Shown here: piece after piece, positions 1-9,607 of the stretch
Layout of the letters: each line of letters opens with the position of its first letter
How positions within the stretch are numbered: position 1 is the first letter of the stretch
Source of the DNA: Candidatus Saccharimonadota bacterium
Lineage (GTDB): Bacteria > Patescibacteriota > Saccharimonadia > Saccharimonadales > UBA4665
Assembly: GCA_027371825.1 (NCBI GenBank)
Contig: DAHXLE010000019.1
Coordinates: 1 to 50,448 of the forward strand
Length of the DNA: 50,448 bases
Direction: 5' to 3'
The notes under the pieces: generated by a model
Database searches by the model: none
What the model was told of the DNA's origin: nothing
The model's input: the letters and a program-made list of their open reading frames with translations, nothing else
Translations under genes and position numbers: made by a program

Positions 1-341
1 GCTGGATGGTAGGTTTGGGGTATGGAAGGACAAACTAATTGCCCATAGAGGAGCTTCAAAACAACGTACAATTACAATCCTTTGTAGTTTGTTCTCAAGG
101 CCAACAGATTAGTAGAGCAACTAGAATTTAGTCTTAAGCCGCAATTCGTTATCAATAAACGAGCAAGATCCATCGTAAATTCTATTAATACATAAAAGCT
201 ACCCTAGCCTACATACCTAAAAAGATAGGCCGTCAAGCGGGTCAATATTTTTCTATAAAATAACTTTTATCAGCTAAGTCTTTATGCTAAGCTAAAATAA
301 GTTCGTAAATAAAATACAAATTAAGAGAAGAAAGTAAAGTC
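1..341. other. Non-coding left edge
   Basis: No open frame of useful length is seen on either strand. The stretch is AT-rich. The last 20 bases before the gene at 342 carry a purine-rich run (AAGAGAAGAAAG) that can serve as its ribosome binding site, and a TAAAAT hexamer near 294 is a possible -10 box. I see nothing else that I can name. Confidence 0.5.
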
Positions 342-578
342 ATGGCATTATCTAAGCAAGCAGTTAAGAAACATAATGCAAGAATCAATAACACTAAACG
401 TTACGGTAACCACCACAAGCATACCAAACCATTCTTAAAGACTTACTATCCGTATCTGCCACTTTTTGGCATTGCAGCTTTTTTGATAATTTTCATGGGC
501 GTTAAAGTATTGGGAGGAGTTGGAGCTGTTCTTGGTACAATCACAGTCAGCATCGGGCTCGCAGCCGTGGTACTTTAG
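342..578 (+). CDS. Small single- or double-pass membrane protein, unknown function
   Basis: A 78-residue protein with a very basic N-terminal third (Lys, His and Arg rich, residues 1-33) followed by a hydrophobic second half (about 37-78) rich in Gly, Val, Ile and Leu that could form one or two membrane helices. The basic segment should stay in the cytoplasm by the positive-inside rule. A purine-rich site lies about 8 bases before the ATG. Its stop lies 8 bp from the stop of the convergent dnaE. I do not recognise a family. The start, the ribosome binding site and the clean charge/hydrophobic split support it as a real gene. Confidence 0.6.
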   Translation: MALSKQAVKKHNARINNTKRYGNHHKHTKPFLKTYYPYLPLFGIAAFLIIFMGVKVLGGVGAVLGTITVSIGLAAVVL

Positions 579-586
579 CTCGATTG

Positions 587-3500
587 CTACTGAACTTTTA
601 GGTTATCTTCACCCACAAGCTTCTTGAGCTTGCCGAGGGAGTCTTTATCGTTCTTCAGACGGTCGGGTAGTTTAATGATTTGTTTGCTTTCACCCAGCAC
701 CAAGACTACTTCTGTCAGACCTTTGTGCTCATCTATGACGCCTTTTAATTTCATTAATAGTTTTTCGTCCTTTCCGTCGGTAAGGCGTATATAGATGCGT
801 TCCGGACTTTCTTTTTTTAGTGTAGCAGATGGAGCCGATACGGCTTTTGCGACATTACGTTTAGGCGTAGGAATCTTAATTTTCTTGCCGGTCAACTGAT
901 AGCTGGTAGCTTGCTCGTGAGTAATTTCTCTGGCGTCGTCCACTATTACCTTTAGGTCTCCTCCGCTATTACCGTCCCTATCTCGAGTCGAGACTTTACC
1001 GCGTATCAGCACTACTTTGTCTCTCTCCCAAAGACCAAGCGTTTGTTGGTAGGAGCTAGGGAATAGTATAGCTTCGGTTTCACCTGATTTATCTTCAAGT
1101 TTCGCGAATGCCATTTTTTGACCGTTTTTAGTGGTAATTATCCTTACGTCTGTTATAGCGCCTCCGATAGTTACCGACTTACCTTCTATGGCATTACTGA
1201 GAGTAGACAACGAGACAGTTTGCTCACTTAAAAAATTTTCATACTGATCCAGGGGGTTTTGACTCAAGTATAAACCGAGCAGTTCTCTTTCCCACAATAA
1301 TTGTTCGCGTAACGTATATATAATATCGGGCTTAATCATCGATAGTGTTTTGTGCACCACAGATTCATTGGCTACGGCGCCAAATAAGTCGGTTTGACCG
1401 CTGGCGACTTGTTTCTGCTGACGAGATGCAAAACTTAACATGTTATCTATGTTAGCCATTAATAATGATCGATCGGCATAGCTGTCAAATGCACCCGACT
1501 TAACTAGACTCTCCAGCGCTTTACGATTTACGATTTTAACGTCTACTCTGGAAAAAAAATCTTCAAGCGATAGAAAATGGTTGTCGTTACGAGCTCTCAG
1601 GATTTCCTCAACGGCTTGCGTCCCGACATTTTTTATAGCAGACATCCCGAAACGTATTTTCGGCTTGTCTCCCGGCACAACCGAAAATTCCACGAACGAT
1701 TCATTTACATCGGGAGGCAAAACCTCGATACCCATATGCTGACACTCGCTGATCTCAATAGCTAACCGATCGGTGCTCTCAAAATCACTAGTCATAAGAG
1801 CAGCCATAAACGCCGCAGGATAATGAGCTTTTAAATAGGCTGTCTGATAGGCAATCAGTCCGTAACAAGCAGCGTGCGATTTATTGAAGCAGTAGGCCGC
1901 AAAATCTTCAAGCTGTTTCCAGAATTTTTCCATATCCTGACGATTAGCATTGGAATATTTAACGGCTCCTTCAATAAAGTCGATTTTCATTTTTGTTAAA
2001 ACGGCCGGTATTTTCTTGGCAATACCTTTACGCAAGGTATCGGCTTGACCTCCGCTAAATCCGCACAGATCTTTGCTGATCTGCATAACTTGCTCTTGGT
2101 ATACTAAAACACCATAGGTATTCTTAAGGGCGGTTTCCATCTTTGGATGAGCGTAGACAATATCTTTAATACCTTGCTTTCTGGTTATAAAATCATCTAT
2201 AAACTGCATGGGACCCGGCCGGTATAGAGCAACCATCGCTATTATATCTTCAAACATGTTGGGCTTGAGTTCTTTTAGATATCTTTTCATTCCGGACGAC
2301 TCCAGCTGAAAAACTCCCGTCGTATCACCTCTTGCTAGAAGTTCAAATGTCGTTTTATCATCTAGTGGAAGTTTATTAATATCCAGATCCTTCGAATATA
2401 CTCTTTTGATGATTCTCAGGGCATTTTTTATTATTGTTAAATTCGACAGGCCAAGAAAGTCAATTTTTAATAAACCGAGTTCTTCTATTGGTCCCATGGG
2501 ATATTGGGTAGCAACCACTCCCTTCTGGGCCATTTCTAGCGGGGCAAATTTCACGATATCATCTGGAGCTATGACTACCCCGGCGGCGTGAATACCGTGA
2601 CTTCGAATTGTGCCTTCTAATTGAATCGCAAGATCAAAGACCTCTCGAGACGTTTTATTGCTAATATATTCATTTTTTAGTTCGGCATCCTCCTGTAACG
2701 ATATTTCCAAGGGTATGTGTCGCCCTTGTACTGGCGGAGGAATCATTTTAGCCATTCTGTCGGCTTCTTTATATGGAACTTGGAGTACTCGGGCTACGTC
2801 CCTAACGGCGTTTCTGGCTGCCATTCGTCCGAATGTTACAATATTTGCAACCCTGTCAGAGCCGTATTTGTTTACGCAGTAGGCTATTACTTCGTCTCTC
2901 CTTGAATCCTGTATATCTATATCTATATCCGGCATACTTATTCTGTCGGGGTTTAAAAATCTTTCAAATAGTAAATCATATTGCAATGGATCAAGTTCGG
3001 TTATTTTTAGGGCATATGAAATTATTGAACCTGCCGCCGATCCCCTTCCCGGACCAAAAACTATGCCCTGGCTCTTACCCCAACTAATAAAGTCTGAGAT
3101 GATTAAGAAGTAGCCGTTAAAGCCCATTTGATCAATGACTCCCAGTTCGTACTCTGCCCGTTCGAGCACGCTGGCATTCAGTGTTGCTTTTAGCTCGTCG
3201 ATGGATAATTTGGAGGCGGTGAGCTCGGTTTTATTACCATATCTATAAGCTAGGCCGGCATAAACCTTGTTCTCTAGAAAACTTTTCTCAGATTCCGTAT
3301 CGGGTAATTGGAATTTAGGAATTAATATCTTGCCTAGGTCTATCGTTACATTGCACCTTGCCGCCACCGACCTAGTGTTTGTTATAAAGTCGGGGTGCTC
3401 TTCTCCCCATCTTGCAATAATTTCGTTTGGATCCGTTACATGTAATTCGAAATCTTTGAGGCTCATTCTTTTTTCGTCTGATAAAAACGAGCCGGTCTGC

Positions 3501-4213
3501 ACGCATAGCAATATTTCGTGCGCTTGCCGATCTTCATGTTTAAGATAGTGAGCATCACAGGTGATTACGCAGGGGATCTGAAGTTCGGTGGCTATTTTTA
3601 TGACTTGATCATTCACTAGTGTCTGTTCCTTCCAGACGCTTGGATGTTTCGGATGACCGTGATCCTGAACCTCTAGATAATAACGATTTCCGAATATTTT
3701 TTTATACCAAGCAGCAATTTCTTTGGCTTTCTGATATTGACCCTGTCTTAAGTTATCTCCAATTTCTCCACCGATACAGCCACTGAGTATTATTAAACCG
3801 TCGTTATATTTCTCGAGCAAATCGTGATCAATTCTGGGCCTGTAGTACATTCCCTCCAAGTTAGCGATAGTTGAAAGTTGCATTAAATTTTGATAACCGG
3901 TATTGTTCATCGCCAAAACACAAAGATGGTAATTAAGTTTATCTTTTGCAGCCTCTTTGTCCTTGTATGTTCTGGCCGCCACATATGTTTCGATTCCAAT
4001 AACCGGTTTTATTTCGTGTTTTAAAGATTCTTCATAAAACTCTATGACACCGGATAGCGTACCGTGGTCTGTTATTGCCACAGCATTCATACCCGCTTCC
4101 TTGACCCAATCTAAAAGAGCCGGTACTTTAGTTAGCCCGTCCAGCAAACTGTACTGAGTATGGTTGTGCAAGTGCACAAAGTCTACGGCCGATAAGTTGT
4201 GATCTGACGGCAT
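587..4213 (-). CDS. dnaE: DNA polymerase III alpha subunit (replicative polymerase)
   Basis: At 1208 residues this is of normal length for the DnaE1 type. The N-terminal PHP domain begins with FVHLHNHTQYSLLDG (about 12-26) and retains histidine and aspartate residues typical of PHP metal sites, such as CDAHYL near 219. The palm carries PDIDIDIQDSRRDEV (about 424-438), which supplies the catalytic aspartates of family C polymerases, and GPGRGSAAGS lies just before it. The HhH and OB-fold regions follow (OB near 990-1070), and a C-terminal tail continues to 1208. A TATAAT hexamer at 4237-4242 and AGGGGAG a few bases before the ATG show a conventional leader with a Shine-Dalgarno site. No frameshift or intein is seen. 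It is the core enzyme of chromosome replication. Confidence 0.97.
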   Translation of the reverse strand: MPSDHNLSAVDFVHLHNHTQYSLLDGLTKVPALLDWVKEAGMNAVAITDHGTLSGVIEFYEESLKHEIKPVIGIETYVAARTYKDKEAAKDKLNYHLCVLAMNNTGYQNLMQLSTIANLEGMYYRPRIDHDLLEKYNDGLIILSGCIGGEIGDNLRQGQYQKAKEIAAWYKKIFGNRYYLEVQDHGHPKHPSVWKEQTLVNDQVIKIATELQIPCVITCDAHYLKHEDRQAHEILLCVQTGSFLSDEKRMSLKDFELHVTDPNEIIARWGEEHPDFITNTRSVAARCNVTIDLGKILIPKFQLPDTESEKSFLENKVYAGLAYRYGNKTELTASKLSIDELKATLNASVLERAEYELGVIDQMGFNGYFLIISDFISWGKSQGIVFGPGRGSAAGSIISYALKITELDPLQYDLLFERFLNPDRISMPDIDIDIQDSRRDEVIAYCVNKYGSDRVANIVTFGRMAARNAVRDVARVLQVPYKEADRMAKMIPPPVQGRHIPLEISLQEDAELKNEYISNKTSREVFDLAIQLEGTIRSHGIHAAGVVIAPDDIVKFAPLEMAQKGVVATQYPMGPIEELGLLKIDFLGLSNLTIIKNALRIIKRVYSKDLDINKLPLDDKTTFELLARGDTTGVFQLESSGMKRYLKELKPNMFEDIIAMVALYRPGPMQFIDDFITRKQGIKDIVYAHPKMETALKNTYGVLVYQEQVMQISKDLCGFSGGQADTLRKGIAKKIPAVLTKMKIDFIEGAVKYSNANRQDMEKFWKQLEDFAAYCFNKSHAACYGLIAYQTAYLKAHYPAAFMAALMTSDFESTDRLAIEISECQHMGIEVLPPDVNESFVEFSVVPGDKPKIRFGMSAIKNVGTQAVEEILRARNDNHFLSLEDFFSRVDVKIVNRKALESLVKSGAFDSYADRSLLMANIDNMLSFASRQQKQVASGQTDLFGAVANESVVHKTLSMIKPDIIYTLREQLLWERELLGLYLSQNPLDQYENFLSEQTVSLSTLSNAIEGKSVTIGGAITDVRIITTKNGQKMAFAKLEDKSGETEAILFPSSYQQTLGLWERDKVVLIRGKVSTRDRDGNSGGDLKVIVDDAREITHEQATSYQLTGKKIKIPTPKRNVAKAVSAPSATLKKESPERIYIRLTDGKDEKLLMKLKGVIDEHKGLTEVVLVLGESKQIIKLPDRLKNDKDSLGKLKKLVGEDNLKVQ

Positions 4214-4312
4214 AACTCCCCTGATTTACAGCTGATATTATATCAAAAACGGTTACCGCTACAGCACCGAAAGTCTGATCCGTAGATTCTCAAGGCGACC
4301 CTAAAAAACGAA

Positions 4313-4702
4313 TTATTTCTTAAGAAAGGTTTTGAGGCCCGTGATAGCCTTGGAGAGCTCCTTGGTGACGGCCTCAAACTCTTCGGTCTTGGCAGTTTTT
4401 AATACCTCAAATGCTTTTTTCTTTGCTGCTATTGCAATTTCTAGAGCATCGGTAAATTTTTTCATAGTCGGTCCACTTAATGTTTTTCCTAAGTTTTTTG
4501 CATCCTTTATGGTCTGTACTAGTTCTTTATAGGTAGCATTAAATTCTTTTTCGATAGTTTCAGCAGCATCGCCTACCCCCTCTTTTATATCCGCCCTGGT
4601 CTCTTTTCCGCTTTTTGGTGCACTTAAAATTCCGGCTATAAATCCAACAATACCAGCAACAATGGCACCAATGGTTACTTTCTTGGCTGTATCTTTTGAC
4701 AT
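4313..4702 (-). CDS. YtxH-like small membrane protein
   Basis: This 129-residue protein begins with a short basic N-terminus, then a Gly/Ala/Ile-rich membrane helix (about 9-28, with VGFIAGILSAPKSGKETR). The Gly-Ile-Leu-x-Ala-Pro-x-x-Gly-x-x-x-Arg pattern at the end of the helix is typical of YtxH domain proteins. The rest is charged and predicted helical or coiled (Lys/Glu/Thr rich). It lies 2 bp after the upstream membrane gene (4705-4965), so the two form an operon. YtxH proteins are stress-associated envelope proteins with no defined biochemical role. Confidence 0.75.
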   Translation of the reverse strand: MSKDTAKKVTIGAIVAGIVGFIAGILSAPKSGKETRADIKEGVGDAAETIEKEFNATYKELVQTIKDAKNLGKTLSGPTMKKFTDALEIAIAAKKKAFEVLKTAKTEEFEAVTKELSKAITGLKTFLKK

Positions 4703-4704
4703 AT

Positions 4705-4965
4705 CTAATTTTCCCCTTTTTTACCTTTCGCTAATGATTCAATAATATTGGCAAGCGTACGCATTATAGATGTATGTTGTGCGGATTTTTTTAAATATTC
4801 ACCTACTACTTGTGCCGAATCGGCTATTTTCTCGGCACGTGCGACAACCTTTTTTACTGCACTCATAAGTTTCATTAACTCAACACCAATGATTATTAGT
4901 ATAACCAAGAATACCGACAATACGCTGGATACTATAATCAAGAGTACCTGAGACGCTTCGTTCAT
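4705..4965 (-). CDS. DUF948-like small membrane protein
   Basis: An 86-residue protein with one N-terminal membrane helix (about 6-30, rich in Leu, Ile and Val), then an amphipathic basic helix with repeated Lys/Ala/Glu residues. Size, topology and position directly before a YtxH gene match the DUF948/YtxH pairs of many bacteria, but there is no diagnostic motif. The start codon has a TATAGT hexamer 7 bp upstream and no Shine-Dalgarno sequence, suggesting a leaderless mRNA for this two-gene operon. Confidence 0.6.
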   Translation of the reverse strand: MNEASQVLLIIVSSVLSVFLVILIIIGVELMKLMSAVKKVVARAEKIADSAQVVGEYLKKSAQHTSIMRTLANIIESLAKGKKGEN

Positions 4966-4972
4966 GCTTAAA

Positions 4973-4978
4973 ACTATA
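4973..4978 (-). promoter_or_regulatory. -10 box of the YtxH operon, near-leaderless
   Basis: TATAGT read on the minus strand, 7 bp before the ATG at 4965. Transcription would be expected to start at or within one or two bases of the start codon. No good -35 box is seen. Confidence 0.45.
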
Positions 4979-5092
4979 CCATACGATTTAATAATTGCAT
5001 CTTTTTTACTTTTCCATAAGTCGTATTATTGTATGGAATTTTCAGTCCGATCCACCTGCTTTTAAGCATAAATCATTAAACACTGCGGTTGG

Positions 5093-5995
5093 CTAAAGAT
5101 CGCCAACAAGGTTTTTTAAATAGTCTTCGAAGTCTTGTTTAAGGTCTTCGTGTTTTAACGCGAACTCAACGATTGTTTTTAAGTATTCAAGTTTATTGCC
5201 GGCATCATAATATTTACCGTTCTTAATTTCACAAGCGTAAACCGGTTGATTATCTTTAATCATGAGTTTTAGAGCGTCGTTGTAATATAGTTCGGCGGTG
5301 CCTTCGACGTTTCTCTTAGCTTGTTTTAGGTAGCTGAATATATCGCTCGTAAGCAAGAAACCGCTAACCGTCGCTAAATCACCCGGCGCATTAGCTTTAC
5401 CTGGTTTTTCTACAATTGTGCGTACCTTAATTAGGCCATCCTCTATTTCATCACCGCCAGCAAAACCGTAACGATCATAGTCTACGTCACTTCTTGCTCT
5501 TACTGCCGCCAGAATTTGACCTGGCATTTTGTTATATGCGTTAATAAGCTGAGTAAAACGATTCGGCGAAGAACTGATAAAATCGTCGCTCCAGGTATAA
5601 ATAAAGGGCTCATTGCCCATTAGATGCTCGACATTTAACAGCGGCGTACCATTACCATATGCTCCTTTTTGCCTGACATAGATAAAGTTTGCTAGTTCGC
5701 TGATTGCACGCACTTCGTCAAGCAGTGCAGTTTTTGCCTTTCCGCCCTTTTTTAAATTTGTAATTAAATCCTGGTTGGGCGCATCGAAATGATCTTCGAT
5801 GCTACGCTTACTATATCCGGTTACTATTATAATGTCCTTGATTCCCGCGGCAACAAGCTCTTCGACTACATACTGGATAATCGGTTTATCTACTAACGGC
5901 AACATTTCTTTCGGCATTGCCTTGGTCTGAGGCAAAAACCTGGTGCCAAAACCGGCCGCAGCAATAACGGCTTTCGTTATTTTAGTTTGGGTCAT
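5093..5995 (-). CDS. galU: UTP-glucose-1-phosphate uridylyltransferase
   Basis: A 300-residue nucleotidyltransferase that makes UDP-glucose from glucose-1-phosphate and UTP for glycan synthesis. The N-terminus carries the nucleotide-binding signature AAGFGTRFLPQTKAMPKEMLP (split here at about 13-33), followed by DKPIIQYVVEE. The mid-region shows WSDDF and VEKPGKA, as expected in GalU enzymes. The length is normal. Its start overlaps the end of gatB by 4 bp (ATGA type), so it is the last gene of the gatCAB operon and is probably translationally coupled. A cell-wall precursor enzyme in a tRNA-charging operon is an unusual pairing but no functional link is implied. Confidence 0.95.
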   Translation of the reverse strand: MTQTKITKAVIAAAGFGTRFLPQTKAMPKEMLPLVDKPIIQYVVEELVAAGIKDIIIVTGYSKRSIEDHFDAPNQDLITNLKKGGKAKTALLDEVRAISELANFIYVRQKGAYGNGTPLLNVEHLMGNEPFIYTWSDDFISSSPNRFTQLINAYNKMPGQILAAVRARSDVDYDRYGFAGGDEIEDGLIKVRTIVEKPGKANAPGDLATVSGFLLTSDIFSYLKQAKRNVEGTAELYYNDALKLMIKDNQPVYACEIKNGKYYDAGNKLEYLKTIVEFALKHEDLKQDFEDYLKNLVGDL

Positions 5996-7488
5996 TTGTC
6001 TATTCCGAGCTTCTCTAATATTAGATCCCTGGTCAGCGATGGATTGGCTTGACCACTGGAATGCGCCATGACTTGGCCGACCAAATACCCTACTGCTTTA
6101 ATCTCGCCTTTTTTAATGTCCGATACCGGTTTTGGATTGTTTATGATAACTTCGTCGACTATTTTATCGATTTCGTTTTGATCTGATAGTTGGATTAGTG
6201 AATTCTCGGTAGCAAACTTCAGAACCGACCGACACGGCTTACCTTCGGTTAACAACTTCGTTAACAGTATTTTAGCGTTAGTCGAGCTGAGTTTATTTTC
6301 ACTGATTAGCCCATAGAGCTGTTTATACATATCCCGACGATTCAGCCCTTGTTCAAGATCTGTTCCGGATTCATTGATCTGTGCCCTTAAGGGTATTTCA
6401 ATGTTAACAAACCAATTGGCAAGCGAAGTAGCATACTCTTTATTATTCACGTCTTCACAAACTAAAGACAAAAACTCCACCCCATCATCTTTATAATCAG
6501 CTTGAGCTTCCAATAACGTCTCAATATGCATCGAACCAATCCCTAAATCAGCAAGTTGTTTTCGCCAAAAAGCAGGCATCTTGGGCATCTTAGATTCTAT
6601 TGATTTAACATATTCGGCGTCTAAAATTACCGGCGGTAAATCAGGGTCTGGCATATACCGATAGTCGTGCGCCTCTTCCTTACCCCTTTGTGCTATAGTT
6701 TTTTGCTTTGCTTCGTCCCAGCCGCGTGTTTGTTGAACGACTTTTTCGCCTTTCTCTAACAACTCAATCTGCCTGTTTATCTCGTAATCGGCGGCTTTCT
6801 CGACTGATCTGAATGAATTTAGATTTTTCGTCTCGGTGCGTGTTCCAAGTTCTTCGGTACGGCTGACGCTGACGTTTACATCAAATCTCATATTGCCGTA
6901 ATATAGGTTGGCATCACTTACACCGCTATACCTTACCAGTAAATATAGTTCCCTCACAAATGCTTTGGCCTCACTAGAAGAGTGCATGTCCGGTTCGCTG
7001 ACTATTTCTACCAGAGGAGTACCGGCGCGATTAAGGTCCACTAAGCTATAGTTTTTGCCGGCAGGATGCATGCTCTTGCCAGCATCAGCTTCAAGATGAG
7101 CTCTAGTTATTTTAATTCGTTTAATGTTATTTCCGTCGTGAATCTCAACATCCCCCCCAATAATAATCGGCTGATCGTATTGCGTAATCTGATAACCCAT
7201 AGGCAAATCTGGGTAAAAGTAATGTTTTCTGTCAAATTTACTGAATGATTGAGGCTTTGAATTTAAGGCAAAGGCGAGCACAGATGCCAGTCGCACAGCC
7301 TCTTTGTTTAAGACCGGCAATGCTCCAGGAAGACCAAAATCTATGTGATTAACTAGCGTATTGGGTGCGGCAGTTCTGGCATCGTTGTCGGCGCCCGAAA
7401 ATAACTTACTTTTAGTTTTTAACTGAACATGGCATTCAATACCGATTGTTACCTTGTACTTATTACGCGTCTTTGAATCGATATTCAT
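5992..7488 (-). CDS. gatB: Aspartyl/glutamyl-tRNA amidotransferase subunit B
   Basis: A 498-residue GatB. The N-terminus shows IGIECHVQLKTKSKLFSG and the middle shows FYPDLPMGYQITQYDQP, both hallmarks of the family. The C-terminal half contains the GatB/YqeY helical tail that grips tRNA. GatB binds misacylated Glu-tRNA-Gln, or Asp-tRNA-Asn, phosphorylates the carboxylate and receives ammonia from GatA. It lies 3 bp downstream of the HEPN-like gene and overlaps galU by 4 bp. Together with gatC and gatA this gives a complete GatCAB enzyme. A tRNA-Gln gene lies at 48898 in this window. Confidence 0.97.
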   Translation of the reverse strand: MNIDSKTRNKYKVTIGIECHVQLKTKSKLFSGADNDARTAAPNTLVNHIDFGLPGALPVLNKEAVRLASVLAFALNSKPQSFSKFDRKHYFYPDLPMGYQITQYDQPIIIGGDVEIHDGNNIKRIKITRAHLEADAGKSMHPAGKNYSLVDLNRAGTPLVEIVSEPDMHSSSEAKAFVRELYLLVRYSGVSDANLYYGNMRFDVNVSVSRTEELGTRTETKNLNSFRSVEKAADYEINRQIELLEKGEKVVQQTRGWDEAKQKTIAQRGKEEAHDYRYMPDPDLPPVILDAEYVKSIESKMPKMPAFWRKQLADLGIGSMHIETLLEAQADYKDDGVEFLSLVCEDVNNKEYATSLANWFVNIEIPLRAQINESGTDLEQGLNRRDMYKQLYGLISENKLSSTNAKILLTKLLTEGKPCRSVLKFATENSLIQLSDQNEIDKIVDEVIINNPKPVSDIKKGEIKAVGYLVGQVMAHSSGQANPSLTRDLILEKLGIDK

Positions 7489-7491
7489 AAA

Positions 7492-7902
7492 CTAAAGTGC
7501 TCCCAGATCTTTTAGCGCCTGTCTAAAGCAAACTAAAACCCGTAATACTTCTTGCTTTTTTAGTTTTACGCCGGTTTCATGAGCGATTCTGTTTCTAAGT
7601 TTGTGACCAAACCAGACACCGTCATTATCCGTCAGATCTCTTTGTGCCGATACCAAACGCTCACCCATGGTTTTGCCCTTATAGTGGCGCTTTTTTAAGG
7701 CTTGATCGAGTAAACTGTCGGCGGCTATTATGACCATTCCCCAGCTGTTTTTATCGGCAAGTAGTTTTTGGTTTTTGTGCCATTCCGCATCAAAATATTT
7801 TTTGTTTAAGGGTTTAGGTCGTCGATGCAAAATACCGATACTAAATACAATTATAAGCAAAACAACTATTGCTACTATATCTTTAATGTCTGATGAACTC
7901 AT
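7492..7902 (-). CDS. Membrane-anchored HEPN-like protein inside the gat operon
   Basis: A 136-residue protein with one N-terminal membrane helix (about 8-25) followed by a basic linker and a helical soluble domain. The domain contains WGMVIIAADSLLDQAL (about 54-69) and ends with WFGHKLRNRIAHETG (about 97-111). RNRIAH fits the R-x4-H pattern of HEPN domains, which are often RNases. The gene overlaps the end of gatA by 4 bp and lies 3 bp before gatB, so it is co-transcribed and probably coupled with the amidotransferase subunits. HEPN-type proteins with a similar helix and RNRIAHE are common in the Candidate Phyla Radiation as hypothetical proteins; nuclease activity is not shown by sequence alone. 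Confidence 0.65.
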   Translation of the reverse strand: MSSSDIKDIVAIVVLLIIVFSIGILHRRPKPLNKKYFDAEWHKNQKLLADKNSWGMVIIAADSLLDQALKKRHYKGKTMGERLVSAQRDLTDNDGVWFGHKLRNRIAHETGVKLKKQEVLRVLVCFRQALKDLGAL

Positions 7903-9320
7903 CTTAGGATTCCCTCCAGGTTCTTAGATGCCAAAAGTAATTCTCGATCCTTTTTGGCATTAGCCATAAGTTGGACGCCTATTGGTAGGCCGTTTTTCTC
8001 TCCGGCTGGGATGCTGACTGCAGGTATGCCTACCAGGTTAACCGCTACGGTCATGACATCGCTTAGGTACATATGAAGAGGGTCCTTAATATTTTCACCG
8101 ATCTTAAATGCACTCGTCGGCGCTACTGGTCCTATCAAGAAATCGCAGTTTTTAAATACCTCGTTAAACTCATTGATGAGTTTTGTTCTTACGGTTTGAG
8201 CCTTTTTGTAATAGGCGTTATAATAACCGCTGCTTAATACATAGGTTCCGATCATAATCCGCCTTTTGGCTTCCTTTCCGAAACCATATCCCCGTGATAA
8301 TTCGTATACTTCATCGAGGTTATTAGCTTCTTTATAAGAAAAACCGAAACGTTGCCCGTCGTATCGACTGAGATTACTGCTGACTTCGGCGGGACAAATT
8401 ATATAATATACGGCCAATGCTAAAGGCAAGCTGGGTATACTAACTTCACTAACCTCACACCCTACGGATTTTAACCTTAAACAGGCATCATTAACGACAT
8501 CTCTGACTTCGCCGTCAAGACCCTCGCCCATATATTCTCTAATGAGTCCTATTTTCTTACCGCGCAGATTATCCTCTGAAATATTGTTAATGTCGTACCC
8601 TTTTGGCTGTCTGTCGATCGTTGTTGAATCCAGGGAGTCGATTCCCGCCATGACATCGATCACCAAAGAAGCGTCGTTAACGGTTTTGGCTAGGGTGCCT
8701 ACCGTGTCGGTGCTACTGGCCATAGCAATGATGCCAGACCTAGACATTAACCCGTAGGTTGGTTTGTAGCCAACACAGCCAACAAAACTGGCTGGCTGTC
8801 GCGTGGAGCCGCCTGTGTCGGTTCCTAGGGCAAAGGGAGCCATATCGAGCACAACTGCTGCAGCCGATCCGCCAGAACTGCCACCTGGAACTCTCGACTG
8901 ATCGTGCGGATTGGTAGTAGTAAAGAAATCGCTGTTCTCAGTACTGGCTCCGTGCGCAAACGCATCTAAGTTTGATTTGGCAACACAAATCGCTCCTTCA
9001 CTCTCCAGCTTGTTGATAACACTTGCCTGATAAGGAGCCTTGAACCCTTTGAGTATATTGCTGGCAGCGGTCGTGTCGGAGCCATATACTAGAAAATTAT
9101 CTTTAGCTATAAATGGAACTCCGGCCAGTCTGCCTCCAAGTTTCCCTTCATCAATCATCTTGGCTCTGGTTGTGGCGCGATCTTCTAATGTAGATATTAT
9201 CGCCCTATAATCCTTTTTTTGAGTAATTGTCGCCAGGGATCTTTCAATGAGAGAGGTAGCACTTATTTGTTTTTTAGTAACTTTATCGGCGATCTCAGCG
9301 ATCGGCAACCATTGGCTCAT
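7899..9320 (-). CDS. gatA: Aspartyl/glutamyl-tRNA amidotransferase subunit A
   Basis: A 473-residue amidase. The Ser-cisSer-Lys triad is visible: Lys in GVPFIAKDNF (about 72), the first Ser in the GGSSGGSAAA signature (about 147-156) and the nucleophile Ser in GTDTGGSTRQPAS (about 166-178). GatA hydrolyses glutamine and passes ammonia to GatB. It overlaps gatC by 4 bp at its start and the HEPN-like gene by 4 bp at its end, giving a tightly coupled operon. Confidence 0.97.
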   Translation of the reverse strand: MSQWLPIAEIADKVTKKQISATSLIERSLATITQKKDYRAIISTLEDRATTRAKMIDEGKLGGRLAGVPFIAKDNFLVYGSDTTAASNILKGFKAPYQASVINKLESEGAICVAKSNLDAFAHGASTENSDFFTTTNPHDQSRVPGGSSGGSAAAVVLDMAPFALGTDTGGSTRQPASFVGCVGYKPTYGLMSRSGIIAMASSTDTVGTLAKTVNDASLVIDVMAGIDSLDSTTIDRQPKGYDINNISEDNLRGKKIGLIREYMGEGLDGEVRDVVNDACLRLKSVGCEVSEVSIPSLPLALAVYYIICPAEVSSNLSRYDGQRFGFSYKEANNLDEVYELSRGYGFGKEAKRRIMIGTYVLSSGYYNAYYKKAQTVRTKLINEFNEVFKNCDFLIGPVAPTSAFKIGENIKDPLHMYLSDVMTVAVNLVGIPAVSIPAGEKNGLPIGVQLMANAKKDRELLLASKNLEGILR

Positions 9321-9607
9321 AATACCCTCTGCACCATAATAAGGTTTTCTTCAACACGGGGAACGTTGCCAAGCAAATCACCGGGAGCATATCCATAATC
9401 TATGGTAATATCGTCTCTCATAACATTAACAAGTCCCGTCACTTGATCGGTCGGTGCTAAATTGTCGACATTAACTGATTTTAACTGCTCAACATAAAGA
9501 AGAATTTCTCTAAGCTCGATTAAAAACTGCTCGACCTCGTCATCAGACAATGACAATCTGGCTAATTGAGCCAACTTTAATACATCATCCCTAGAGATTA
9601 CTGCCAT
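9317..9607 (-). CDS. gatC: Aspartyl/glutamyl-tRNA amidotransferase subunit C
   Basis: A 96-residue GatC, first gene of the operon. It shows the family pattern LAQLARLSLSDDEVEQF (about 12-28) and the conserved NVDNLAPT near 65 and R-D-D further on. GatC is the small belt subunit that stabilises the GatA-GatB contact. There is no Shine-Dalgarno sequence. A TATAAT abuts the ATG and a TATACT lies 10 bp upstream, so the mRNA is likely to be leaderless or nearly so. Confidence 0.95.
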   Translation of the reverse strand: MAVISRDDVLKLAQLARLSLSDDEVEQFLIELREILLYVEQLKSVNVDNLAPTDQVTGLVNVMRDDITIDYGYAPGDLLGNVPRVEENLIMVQRVL

